NCBI GenBank assembly: GCA_020975725.1
Contig: QXJR01000007.1
Coordinates: 310,001-374,000 of the forward strand
Reading direction: 5' to 3'
DNA from: Picocystis sp. L7
Lineage: Eukaryota > Chlorophyta > Picocystophyceae > Picocystales > Picocystaceae
DNA: 64,000 nt
Of the stretch, positions 39,941-51,000 are shown one piece after another. Below the pieces are notes generated by a model. That model did no database searches. It worked only from the letters and a program-made list of their open reading frames with translations, and had not been told where the DNA came from. The position numbers were made by a program, and so were the translations under genes. Positions within the stretch are counted from its first letter, which is position 1. Each line of letters starts with the position of its first letter.

Positions 39941-41368
39941 ATGGACGAAGCGCATGCGGGGTTCGGAGGCGAAAGGATGTCGCACGCCATCGAACCCAGC
40001 TCACTGCACGTTCTGGTGGTGGACCGAGGGGAAGAGTCGCGAGCCAGCATCGCGCAACTGCTGCAGGAAAGCCACTACCAAGTGACGGCGGTCAAGCACG
40101 GAAGGCAAGCGCTCGAGCTGCTGCAGAAGCCAGACGCCAAGTACGACCTCGTGATCAAGGAGCACGAACCGCCTCGGGTCAATGGATGCAAATTACTCCG
40201 AGAGATGGCCAAGGACGAGAAGCTGCAGGCGGTCCCGGTCGTTGTCATTTCTAGCAAAGACGACACCGAAGCCGTCGTCAAATGCACGCACCTGGGCGCA
40301 GCAGATTACTTGGTGAAACCGTTGCGAAGGAACGAGGTGCGACACATCTGGACGCGCGTGTGGTGGAAGAGGGCCGGGCATGCAAATCATCCGCCCATGA
40401 TCCTGCTCGACGACCAGACGAACACGCTCAAACGCAACAGGAGCAACGATGGAATGGACGAAAGTAGTTTCAATAGTGGAAAGGCAGACAGCGGAGGGAA
40501 CCACGCGAATGCTCACAAAGACAAAAAAGCCAAGGAGAAGAAGAGAAAAGGGTCCACGGGTAGTACAGAAGATCTGGCTCAAGAAGAAAACAGCAAGCCC
40601 TCCGCTTTTAAAAGTTTCCCCGGGGGAAATGCGGCGCCTCCTCCCGTTGAAACAAAACCAGAGTCAAGAGGGCAAGAAACTTTCAAGCCTCAGTCAAATG
40701 CGCGCACCGGCCGTCCTGACAACGTGAGAAGTTGGGACCCTACCTTGCAAGACAACCAAGCCGAGGTAGGAGGACCCAACGAACCTTACCTCATGGGGCA
40801 AGATCCGCAGCAACCATACCCTTGCCCCATGATGACCATGCCACCCGCCTACCCTGGTGCTCCATTTCCAGTCCCTCAGATGGGAGGGCCGTATCCGCAG
40901 TTCTACTCGTTCCCGTACATGTACGGTGTGGCTCCAATGGGGATGGGATCACAGGTTTACCAATCATCTGGATCTTTTCCAAGCTGGCCAGGATCCCACA
41001 GCAACAGTGGTGGAAATGGTCAGTACACAAGCGACGCGCACATGCAAACCAATGGTACAAATGGGAACAGCGGGAGCGGGGGCACAAGCGGGGAGAAAGA
41101 GTCTGCACAACAAGCGCAAGGCAACCAAGTAGATGGATTTGAATCCGTCCCCGAACATGTGCAGCGCAGGCAGCATGCTCTTGACAAGTTCAAATTGAAG
41201 AAGAAGATGTTGAATTTCTCGAAAACCATACGTTACACAGCAAGAAAACATTTAGCAGATGCCCGACCAAGGGTCCGAGGGCAGTTCGTTAAGTTAGACC
41301 AGGATTCCCCTGCGGTGGTCGATAATGTGGGCATGGAGGAAATAGCTGATCCAAAATCTTCCAGATAA
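39941..41368 (+). CDS. TOC1: TOC1-like pseudo-response regulator with CCT motif
   Basis: A 475-residue nuclear regulator. Residues about 21-140 form a receiver domain in which the phosphoacceptor Asp is replaced by Glu (E74 in VIKEHEPP) and the acidic pair is reduced to VVDRG. The conserved Lys is kept in YLVKPLRRNE. This is the pattern of plant pseudo-response regulators, which are not phosphorylated by histidine kinases. A long Gly/Pro/Gln-rich linker follows, with a Lys-rich stretch around 190-200. The CCT motif at about 409-452 (KTIRYTARKHLADARPRVRG) binds DNA and partners. A receiver plus CCT is TOC1/PRR architecture, pointing to a circadian role. TGTAA-containing sequence follows near 41490, as in algal polyadenylation signals. 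Confidence 0.92.
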   Translation: MDEAHAGFGGERMSHAIEPSSLHVLVVDRGEESRASIAQLLQESHYQVTAVKHGRQALELLQKPDAKYDLVIKEHEPPRVNGCKLLREMAKDEKLQAVPVVVISSKDDTEAVVKCTHLGAADYLVKPLRRNEVRHIWTRVWWKRAGHANHPPMILLDDQTNTLKRNRSNDGMDESSFNSGKADSGGNHANAHKDKKAKEKKRKGSTGSTEDLAQEENSKPSAFKSFPGGNAAPPPVETKPESRGQETFKPQSNARTGRPDNVRSWDPTLQDNQAEVGGPNEPYLMGQDPQQPYPCPMMTMPPAYPGAPFPVPQMGGPYPQFYSFPYMYGVAPMGMGSQVYQSSGSFPSWPGSHSNSGGNGQYTSDAHMQTNGTNGNSGSGGTSGEKESAQQAQGNQVDGFESVPEHVQRRQHALDKFKLKKKMLNFSKTIRYTARKHLADARPRVRGQFVKLDQDSPAVVDNVGMEEIADPKSSR

Positions 41369-41516
41369 CACCATACAAATGTCAAGGGAATGGTAAGGAT
41401 CAGACCAGCATTCTTTTCGTGAGCACACTAGAAGAAATAAAGCATGCTGCGTTGGTGCAGCTTGGAACACACACCCGTGCAGTCTGTCCTTGTAACGTGT
41501 AATTAGTTGGTTTTAA

Positions 41517-42650
41517 TCATGCACCGATCCCATCAGTATCCCTGCATATGAGAACGCGCACTCTGTCGTCCATGCTTGCACACAAGAGAACTCCTGGCTG
41601 TTCTGGATGCCATTCCGCGCGGATGATGGGTTGGCTGGCAACGTGCATTGAAACCATCTTGTCTATCACAGTTACTTTATTATCCATCTGGTAGTTGTAC
41701 AGATGAGCCGAACCTTTTCCATCTCCAACGGCCAGTGTCCTCGAATTTCGCGGGGAGGGCGAACAGGTCCAAATTGTACACTCATCTTCCCTGACCCGGC
41801 ATGCCATGCATTTGTCGGCATTTGCTTCGCTCCAAGTGCCATTCCAGATTGCTGTCCGGAGGGTTGCGGCCACGAAGGAATCGTCTGTTATTCTTCTTAT
41901 TCCACACACGCCATCCGAAAGCTCCCTGTGACACACTTCTGAGTCCTTCCAGTCACCGCCTCCACGTAGGTCGAACAAGCTCACTCGTCCATTGGCGAAT
42001 CCGGCCAAAACTTGGTGCGTTTTTGTCGCTTCCAAGCACCAACAAGCACTCTTTGATACCTTTTTCAGGGTTCTAAGTTCTCGAATGGATTTGTTTCTAG
42101 TGTCCCAGGTGCGTATGGCACCGTCCTCTCCTCCTGTCACGATGGTTGCATTTCCCAGCTTGGACACGGCCATCACCGCACCACGGTGTGCACCTTTCAC
42201 CTCGAATCCTCCGCTTCCTTCCAGGCTGCAATCCATGGAACGAACGTCACCATCCTCTGCAGCGAAAGCCAAGACGTTCTCGTCCAAGAAGCAAGAGTCT
42301 CGAAGCCCAGCTCGTCCGCACGCCGCTTGGCCACGATTCTCGAGCCGACCACCTAGCAGCGAGTAGACGCACGCCTGGCCACGGCTTCCGAATGCCACGG
42401 CGAATGCGTCCTTCGGATGCCATATGCATCCATGCAGGGAAGCGAACGGCGTGTTTGCACACGCGTATTCCGCCATCGACGCTTGGTTCATCGTCGCCAA
42501 CTCGTCGCTCCGAAACGTCGGGTTGACCCGTCTGTCGATTCTCGGTCCAAGGGACCCCCTCCCCCAGTCTTCCATGAGAGAAACACAGGGAGCGAATGGG
42601 GAGAGGGACAAGTCGCGACCACAGGAGACAGGCAGAGGGTTGTATTGCAT
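41517..42650 (-). CDS. WD40 protein, WDR92/DNAAF10-like
   Basis: A 377-residue beta-propeller. WD units are seen around CIWHPKDAFAVAFGS, GGEDGAIRTWDTRN, VSLFDLRGG, ECTIWTCSPSPRN and a final EWHPEQPGVLLCASMDDRVRVL. The last blocks closely parallel WDR92 (Monad), where a CTVWQ-type strand, a QPI block and an SFDQTVRVL end occur in the same order. WDR92 works with the R2TP chaperone and in preassembly of axonemal dynein. The first ATG, at 42650, lies only 13 bp after the stop of HCF173 on the same strand; 42575 (MEDWGR) is an alternative start. The short spacing suggests a shared transcript or overlapping UTRs. Confidence 0.7.
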   Translation of the reverse strand: MQYNPLPVSCGRDLSLSPFAPCVSLMEDWGRGSLGPRIDRRVNPTFRSDELATMNQASMAEYACANTPFASLHGCIWHPKDAFAVAFGSRGQACVYSLLGGRLENRGQAACGRAGLRDSCFLDENVLAFAAEDGDVRSMDCSLEGSGGFEVKGAHRGAVMAVSKLGNATIVTGGEDGAIRTWDTRNKSIRELRTLKKVSKSACWCLEATKTHQVLAGFANGRVSLFDLRGGGDWKDSEVCHRELSDGVCGIRRITDDSFVAATLRTAIWNGTWSEANADKCMACRVREDECTIWTCSPSPRNSRTLAVGDGKGSAHLYNYQMDNKVTVIDKMVSMHVASQPIIRAEWHPEQPGVLLCASMDDRVRVLICRDTDGIGA

Positions 42651-42663
42651 GTGGAGGCATTGC

Positions 42664-44271
42664 TCATTGATTCACTACCTCCCGAGGTGCAGCACGGTCT
42701 GCTTCCATGCGAGCTTGGACGCGAGGGTCGTTCAGGATCTCTTGAACGCGCTCTGGTGTGGGAGGTGGGGGAGGATCGGTCGCTGCTGGCAAGGGATACA
42801 TGCCACGAGTGGGACGATCAAAGTCCTTCACCAGAGCGGAAAACATGCCGTACATGTCGCGCGAAGACATGCTTTTGCCCTTCGATTCCCCTGATTCACC
42901 ACGCCTAAGCTCGAACGTCTTATTTACCGCCGCGGGGGAACGGAGGGCAGCCACAACCACCTCTGCCACTTCCTCGCGAGAGATCTTCCCCATGATCTTG
43001 TCCCCCTGAAGCGCTTCAAGCATGCAGGGCTCCTCGTCCTCATCTGTAAGCCCAGTTGGTCGCACGACAGTGTAGGTAAGACCTGAACCCCTAACTGACA
43101 TTTCTCCCTTGTACTTCCAGTTCAGGATACCCCCCGGGTTGAGCTGTACGATCGGCATCTCATTTTTTCTCTCCTCCTCCGTGACAATGGCGTTGCGCTC
43201 TACACCAGCACTGGAAACAAGCACAAACTGTGGCTTTGGTGCAATGTATGCGTGGATTCCGCCCGATAACTCCAAGCTAAACTTACCCGCTTCGTTTCCG
43301 CTGAGCATGCCATTGAACTCGAATTTGCTCATGACCAAGCCAATGCTGTGGATGTAGGACGGGTCGAGTGGCGGTAGCGATGCATCCACCCGAGACTTGC
43401 GCACTGGCACGAAGCACTCCCATGGGAGCCGGACGTCAATCCACTCTCCTTCCACTGTGTCGAAGGCCGCTTGGTAGGTGGATTCCGATCGATCCGCATT
43501 CGCCTGTGTCTTGACATTCACTTTGTAGCGCTTTCCATCCCCTCGCACGCGCAATGCGATTCCATCACATTCCTTGGCTTGGGCGGCCAGCGCTCGCGTC
43601 CTGGTTCCGCAGAAGCCACCGCCTTGTGTGATCAGCGTTCCTGACCACACTGCGGAACCCCCTTGCTTCCTCCTCTCGTCCCTCGTCGCAAGGCTCCACG
43701 TCCATCCACTGGCGGAGCTCCCACCCATAATGACGTCATCTAGTCTCTCCCATTGCTGCAGGTCCTCTTCCGACTCGAGTGGAAGGAGCGTTGCGAGCTT
43801 CTCCTGTGCTTCTGGGAAGGATTTCCGAGCCAGAGAAGCACACGCCTCCACTGCCTGGTAGTCGATGGCTTCCGAGGTGGCTTCACCAGGACCACGGCGA
43901 GGCCCTGCTGCCCACACAACGTGTTGGATGCCTTGGAAGAGCTCTGGTTCACGTGCCTTCCACTCCTCGTTCGCGAGGTCGATGCCTTCCAAGACGTCCA
44001 CGTGTGCGCCGAAACCTTCGCCTTCTTCCTTCTTCTCCCGCACCACGGCACGCACGCGTCTTCCTTCCGCTTCGAGCGCACGCACGACGGCCGTGCCGAG
44101 GCGTCCAGTGGCGCCGAACACGAGCACCGTGGGCGTTCCCATGGCTTTCGGCACGCGCAGCTCCTCTTCTTGGACCTTCCTGGCCGTCTCTTCGGGCTTC
44201 AGGCGCCTCTGCAGCGACTGCAGCCACCTCTTGGCGCGCACAGCCAGCGTTCCGTCCAGCCTTGCTTGCAT
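42664..44271 (-). CDS. HCF173: HCF173-like SDR/CIA30 plastid protein
   Basis: A 535-residue protein. VLVFGATGRLGTAVV (50-64) is the NAD(P)-binding start of an atypical short-chain dehydrogenase fold. That fold is interrupted by a CIA30 domain at about 165-340, beginning LQQWERLDDVIMGGSS. It then resumes with VLVSSAGVERN and a TVVRPTGLTDE strand. This nested layout is diagnostic of HCF173, which activates translation and stabilises the psbA mRNA for the D1 protein of photosystem II. Dehydrogenase activity is not expected. The start at 44271 gives a basic leader, VRAKRWLQSLQRRLK, acceptable as a short transit peptide; an upstream targeting exon cannot be excluded. The WDR92-like gene follows 13 bp downstream. 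Confidence 0.88.
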   Translation of the reverse strand: MQARLDGTLAVRAKRWLQSLQRRLKPEETARKVQEEELRVPKAMGTPTVLVFGATGRLGTAVVRALEAEGRRVRAVVREKKEEGEGFGAHVDVLEGIDLANEEWKAREPELFQGIQHVVWAAGPRRGPGEATSEAIDYQAVEACASLARKSFPEAQEKLATLLPLESEEDLQQWERLDDVIMGGSSASGWTWSLATRDERRKQGGSAVWSGTLITQGGGFCGTRTRALAAQAKECDGIALRVRGDGKRYKVNVKTQANADRSESTYQAAFDTVEGEWIDVRLPWECFVPVRKSRVDASLPPLDPSYIHSIGLVMSKFEFNGMLSGNEAGKFSLELSGGIHAYIAPKPQFVLVSSAGVERNAIVTEEERKNEMPIVQLNPGGILNWKYKGEMSVRGSGLTYTVVRPTGLTDEDEEPCMLEALQGDKIMGKISREEVAEVVVAALRSPAAVNKTFELRRGESGESKGKSMSSRDMYGMFSALVKDFDRPTRGMYPLPAATDPPPPPTPERVQEILNDPRVQARMEADRAAPREVVNQ

Positions 44272-45028
44272 GGATGCGGCGCCTTGGACGTCTTCGTGCT
44301 CCAGTTGTGTTCGAGAAGATTCGTGGCGGTGGCCACCAGGTCGTGACCCGTTTCCCCAGGAAACGTGGGACGGTTCTGGGCCACAGGTGCCACTCGCCGA
44401 CGAGGAATCGATGCAAGGGGGGCAGCTGGGGGTCGGAAATGGGTCCAAGAGGGGTATATCGTGTGCCCCCCTTTCTGGATGGGAGAAGAGGAGACCCCGG
44501 GACACCAGGATGGAAACCAGATGGCCCAAACAAGCGTCAACACGACAAATGCATGCCCAAAGGAAAGGATGGACGGTCCCGGAAAAATTCAGAAGGAGAA
44601 TTCAATGGTAAAACCACCACACAGGTGCCTTAACAGCAGGATACGGGAAGGAAATCATGCACAGGGTCGTCCTCATCCCCGCCACAAACCGAGGCGAAAA
44701 AGAAGCTCCCCAGAATGGCCCAGTTGACAAATATGAGAAAGTGTGACGTCTTACATCGAACGTGAATTGCGGTATCTTGGCTCTTCCGCGGGACTCTCAG
44801 AACCTGGGAGCACCACAAAAACAATGTACCTTTCGCATGCATCGAACCCTGCATGCATGTCGTAAATATTATGCACATGGGTGCATTCCCATGACCGCCG
44901 GATTGCAGTTAAAGCGCAAAAAGATTTCCATACCCCATGGATCTGAACTTTCTTAAACAAATTCAGAACCTTGCTTTGAAATCAAGCAAATGAGACTTGC
45001 TAGTGGGAATTTGTCAACCACCTGTGGA
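44272..45028. other. 750-bp intergenic region
   Basis: It separates the 3' end of the giant headpiece gene from the start of HCF173, both on the minus strand. The half next to the headpiece gene is A/T-richer and suits a 3' UTR. GCATGCA recurs on both sides of a short loop near 44836-44858. No gene is seen. Confidence 0.4.
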
Positions 45029-48000
45029 TCAGAAAAGGCCAACTTTCTTCTTTTCAGCGACCTGCCTCCAGCTTTTCATCGAAGAGAAGGCCGTGCGTGA
45101 GCATTTGAATACCTTGTAGAAATCGTCGTCTGACAGGTAAACCTCTTTTTTGGTTGTGTCAATCCCAGATCCAGCTTTCATTGTCTTGAGTTTTTCATAT
45201 GGGATGGGATCCAGCTCGGCTCTCGCTTGCTCTGACCTGCTTTTGTCCTGAGAAGTTGGTGGTTCATTTTCCTTCGAGGGAGACTTCACAAATTTCCATG
45301 TATCTTGATCATTGCGAAGCTCGGAAGGATTTTGTGTTGTAGGCTGGATGCTCTTCATATTCACAGAATACGTTGTTGGAGAGAGAATATTTGAGCTCTT
45401 GTCAATTGGTCCAGACTGGTCTCGTGACGAGATGGCATCCATACGAGACTGCCATCTTGCTATACCATCAATCATCTTGGGGGATACATTTTTGGCTTGA
45501 GGACTGACATCTCTTTGGTTCTCTTTCCCTGTAGACTCCAGGGCTGGATCTTGCATTATGCCAAACCGACTCTTGGATTCAGCGATCGCACACAGGGTTG
45601 GGTGACTGCCCAGCGTACCCCTTGCAGCTTGGGAATCTTTTGCTGGGAAAGATATGCCTTGAGATTGCCTATGTTTATCCTGGGATGACATCTGCAGTCC
45701 TCCAACCGGTTCAACACCAAGACTTGCAAATGCCTGAGCGATGCGGCCAGGGATCTGTTTCTTTGGCTTGCAAAAAATTTCTAATTCATGCGCGGCCATT
45801 GATTTATCTGCCACAGACTTCAACTGTCCTGCAACCTGTATTTGTTCATCTCTGCTATCTGGAATTGGCGCAGATGATTCATCACATGACCGATTAGAAC
45901 CAAGTCTAGAAGAAATCTCGGTGGCCAAGTGTTCAATTACTCCGGATTCTAGTCCTTCAGCTTCCCCTGCAGGCTCTTTCATACTACACTCACTAGTAAT
46001 ATCTGCCGAGAAAGGCTCCTCCACCAATGATTCTGAAGCGGCCACTTCCGCACTGGATTCGTTGGCAACCTCTACGGTAGGCAGGTCTGCGGCCAGGGGC
46101 TCCTCCGCCAATGGTTCTGAAGCGGCCACTTCCGCACTGGATTCGTTGGCAACCTCTACGGTAGGCAGGTCTGCGGCCAAGGGCTCCTCCGCCAATGGTT
46201 CTGAAGCGGCCACTTCCGCACTGGATTCGTTGGCAACCTCTACGGTAGGCAGGTCTGCGCCCAGGGGCTCCTCCGCCAATGGTTCTGAAGCGGCCACTTC
46301 CGCACTGGATTCGTTGGCAGCCTCTACGGTAGGCAGGTCCGCGGCCAGGGGCTCCTCCGCCAATGATTCTGAAGCGGCCACTTCCGCACTGGATTCGTTG
46401 GCAACCTCTACGGTAGGCAGGTCCGCGGCCAGGGGCTCCTCCGCCAATGGTTCTGGAGCGGCCACTTCCGCACTGGATTCGTTGGCAACCTCTACGGTAG
46501 GCAGGTCTGCGGCCAAGGGCTCCTCCGCCAATGGTTCTGAAGCGGCCACTTCCGCACTGGATTCGTTGGCAACCTCTACGGTAGGCAGGTCTGCGCCCAG
46601 GGGCTCCTCCGCCAATGGTTCTGAAGCGGCCACTTCCGCACTGGATTCGTTGGCAGCCTCTACGGTAGGCAGGTCCGCGGCCAGGGGCTCCTCCGCCAAT
46701 GGTTCTGAAGCGGCCACTTCCGCACTGGATTCGTTGGCAACCTCTACGGTAGGCAGGTCTGCGCCCAGGGGCTCCTCCGCCAATGGTTCTGAAGCGGCCA
46801 CTTCCGCACTGGATTCGTTGGCAACCTCTACGGTAGGCAGGTCTGCGCCCAGGGGCTCCTCCGCCAATGGTTCTGAAGCGGCCACTTCCGCACTGGATTC
46901 GTTGGCAGCCTCTACGGTAGGCAGGTCCGCGGCCAGGGGCTCCTCCGCCAATGATTCTGAAGCGGCCACTTCCGCACTGGATTCGTTGGCAACCTCTACG
47001 GTAGGCAGGTCTGCGGCCAAGGGCTCCTCCGCCAATGATTCTGAAGCGGCCACTTCCGCACTGGATTCGTTGGCAACCTCTACGGTAGGCAGGTCTGCGG
47101 CCAAGGGCTCCTCCGCCAATGGTTCTGAAGCGGCCACTTCCGCACTGGATTCGTTGGCAACCTCTACGGTAGGCAGGTCTGCGGCCAGGGGCTCCTCCGC
47201 CAATGGTTCTGAAGCGGCCACTTCCGCACTGGATTCGTTGGCAGCCTCTACGGTAGGCAGGTCCGCGGCCAGGGGCTCCTCCGCCAATGGTTCTGAAGCG
47301 GCCACTTCCGCACTGGATTCGTTGGCAACCTCTACGGTAGGCAGGTCCGCGGCCAGGGGCTCCTCCGCCAATGGTTCTGAAGCGGCCACTTCCGCACTGG
47401 ATTCGTTGGCAGCCTCTACGGTAGGCAGGTCCGCGGCCAGAGGCTCCTCCGCCAATGGTTCTGAAGCGGCCACTTCCGCACTGGATTCGTTGGCAGCCTC
47501 TACGGTAGGCAGGTCTGCGGCCAGGGGCTCCTCCGCCAATGGTTCTGAAGCGGCCACTTCCGCACTGGATTCGTTGGCAACCTCTACGGTAGGCAGGTCT
47601 GCGCCCAGGGGCTCCTCCGCCAATGGTTCTGAAGCGGCCACTTCCGCACTGGATTCGTTGGCAGCCTCTACGGTAGGCAGGTCTGCGCCTAGGGGCTCCT
47701 CCGCCAATGGTTCTGAAGCGGCCACTTCCGCACTGGATTCGTTGGCAGCCTCTACGGTAGGCAGGCCCGCGGCCAGGGGCTCCTCCGCCAATGATTCTGA
47801 AGCGGCCACTTCCGCACTGGATTCGTTGGCAACCTCTACGGTAGGCAGGTCTGCGGCCAGGGGCTCCTCCGCCAATGATTCTGGAGCGGCCACTTCCGCA
47901 CTGGATTCGTTGGCAACCTCTACCGTAGGCAGGTCCGCGGCCAAGGGCTCCTCCGCCAATGGTTCTGAAGCGGCCACTTCCGCACTGGATTCGTTGGCAA

Positions 48001-51000
48001 CCTCTACGGTAGGCAGGTCTGCGGCCAGGGGCTCCTCCGCCAATGATTCTGGAGCGGCCACTTCCGCACTGGATTCGTTGGCAACCTCTACCGTAGGCAG
48101 GTCTGCGGCCAAGGGCTCCTCCGCCAATGGTTCTGAAGCGGCCACTTCCGCACTGGATTCGTTGGCAACCTCTACGGTAGGCAGGTCCGCGGCCAGGGGC
48201 TCCTCCGCCAATGATTCTGGAGCGGCCACTTCCGCACTGGATTCGTTGGCAGCCTCTACGGTAGGCAGGTCCGCGGCCAGGGGCTCCTCCGCCAATGATT
48301 CTGAAGCGGCCACTTCCGCACTGGATTCGTTGGCAACCTCTACGGTAGGCAGGTCTGCGGCCAGGGGCTCCTCCGCCAATGATTCTGGAGCGGCCACTTC
48401 CGCACTGGATTCGTTGGCAGCCTCTACGGTAGGCAGGTCCACGGCCAGGGGCTCCTCCGCCAATGGTTCTGAAGCGGCCACTTCCGCACTGGATTCGTTG
48501 GCAACCTCTACGGTAGGCAGGTCCGCGGCCAGGGGCTCCTCCGCCAATGATTCTGGAGCGGCCACTTCCGCACTGGATTCGTTGGCAGCCTCTACGGTAG
48601 GCAGGTCCGCGGCCAGGGGCTCCTCCGCCAATGATTCTGAAGCGGCCACTTCCGCACTGGATTCGTTGGCAACCTCTACGGTAGGCAGGTCTGCGGCCAG
48701 GGGCTCCTCCGCCAATGATTCTGGAGCGGCCACTTCCGCACTGGATTCGTTGGCAACCTCTACCGTAGGCAGGTCTGCGGCCAAGGGCTCCTCCGCCAAT
48801 GGTTCTGAAGCGGCCACTTCCGCACTGGATTCGTTGGCAACCTCTACGGTAGGCAGGTCTGCGCCCAGGGGCTCCTCCGCCAATGATTCTGGAGCGGCCA
48901 CTTCCGCACTGGATTCGTTGGCAGCCTCTACGGTAGGCAGGTCCGCGGCCAGGGGCTCCTCCGCCAATGATTCTGAAGCGGCCACTTCCGCACTGGATTC
49001 GTTGGCAGCCTCTACGGTAGGCAGGTCTGCGGCCAGGGGCTCCTCCGCCAATGATTCTGGAGCGGCCACTTCCGCACTGGATTCGTTGGCAACCTCTACG
49101 GTAGGCAGGTCCGCGGCCAGGGGCTCCTCCGCCAATGGTTCTGAAGCGGCCACTTCCGCACTGGATTCGTTGGCAACCTCTACGGTAGGCAGGTCTGCGC
49201 CCAGGGGCTCCTCCGCCAATGGTTCTGAAGCGGCCACTTCCGCACTGGATTCGTTGGCAGCCTCTACGGTAGGCAGGTCTGCGCCTAGGGGCTCCTCCGC
49301 CAATGGTTCTGAAGCGGCCACTTCCGCACTGGATTCGTTGGCAGCCTCTACGGTAGGCAGGTCCGCGGCCAGGGGCTCCTCCGCCAATGGTTCTGAAGCG
49401 GCCACTTCCGCACTGGATTCGTTGGCAACCTCTACGGTAGGCAGGTCTGCGCCCAGGGGCTCCTCCGCCAATGGTTCTGAAGCGGCCACTTCCGCACTGG
49501 ATTCGTTGGCAACCTCTACCGTAGGCAGGTCTGCGGCCAAGGGCTCCTCCGCCAATGGTTCTGAAGCGGCCACTTCCGCACTGGATTCGTTGGCAACCTC
49601 TACGGTAGGCAGGTCTGCGCCCAGGGGCTCCTCCGCCAATGATTCTGAAGCGGCCACTTCCGCACTGGATTCGTTGGCAGCCTCTACGGTAGGCAGGTCT
49701 GCGGCCAGGGGCTCCTCCGCCAATGATTCTGGAGCGGCCACTTCCGCACTGGATTCGTTGGCAACCTCTACCGTAGGCAGGTCTGCGGCCAAGGGCTCCT
49801 CCGCCAATGGTTCTGAAGCGGCCACTTCCGCACTGGATTCGTTGGCAACCTCTACGGTAGGCAGGTCCGCGGCCAGGGGCTCCTCCGCCAATGATTCTGA
49901 AGCGGCCACTTCCGCACTGGATTCGTTGGCAACCTCTACGGTAGGCAGGTCTGCGGCCAGGGGCTCCTCCGCCATTGATTCTGAAGCGGCCACTTCCGCA
50001 CTGGATTCGTTGGCAACCTCTACGGTAGGCAGGTCTGCGGCCAGGGGCTCCTCCGCCAATGATTCTGGAGCGGCCACTTCCGCACTGGATTCGTTGGCAG
50101 CCTCTACGGTAGGCAGGTCTGCGGCCAGGGGCTCCTCCGCCAATGATTCTGGAGCGGCCACTTCCGCACTGGATTCGTTGGCAACCTCTACCGTAGGCAG
50201 GTCTGCGGCCAAGGGCTCCTCCGCCAATGGTTCTGAAGCGGCCACTTCCGCACTGGATTCGTTGGCAACCTCTACGGTAGGCAGGTCCGCGGCCAGGGGC
50301 TCCTCCGCCAATGATTCTGAAGCGGCCACTTCCGCACTGGATTCGTTGGCAACCTCTACGGTAGGCAGGTCTGCGGCCAGGGGCTCCTCCGCCATTGATT
50401 CTGAAGCGGCCACTTCCGCACTGGATTCGTTGGCAACCTCTACGGTAGGCAGGTCTGCGGCCAGGGGCTCCTCCGCCAATGATTCTGGAGCGGCCACTTC
50501 CGCACTGGATTCGTTGGCAACCTCTACGGTAGGCAGGTCTGCGGCCAGGGGCTCCTCCGCCAATGGTTCTGAAGCGGCCACTTCCGCACTGGATTCGTTG
50601 GCAACCTCTACGGTAGGCAGGTCTGCGCCCAGGGGCTCCTCCGCCAATGGTTCTGAAGCGGCCACTTCCTCTGCAGGCTCTTTTTTCACTTCCACAGTTA
50701 GATTTTCTGTATTGTCGAGTTCTTCCATTTTAGTGGTCACTGTGTTTCCTTTTGACGCAGCAATGTCAATGGAATGTTCTACATTCCGATCCTTCAAAGT
50801 AGATAATTGCTGTATCGACAGTTGCTTGAAACTCTGAGTCATGTCTTCTTTTCTTTCAGGTTCCCTGTCTGAGGCCTCATGGCTCGCTTCGTGCATGTTA
50901 AGTTGTTCCTCTTGACTTTGTACCAGTAAAGCCATCTTGTTTTGTTTTACCGTGCTGGATGGTTCAACAACTCCTTCAGCCACCTGTCCCTGATTGCATA

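Noticed and set aside
45741-50837. A 1,698-codon open frame antisense to the headpiece gene
   Set aside because: The 84-bp period is a multiple of three and the unit has no stop in this frame, so openness is automatic. The translation is a monotone Ser/Ala repeat with no domain at either end, whereas the minus frame ends in a headpiece.
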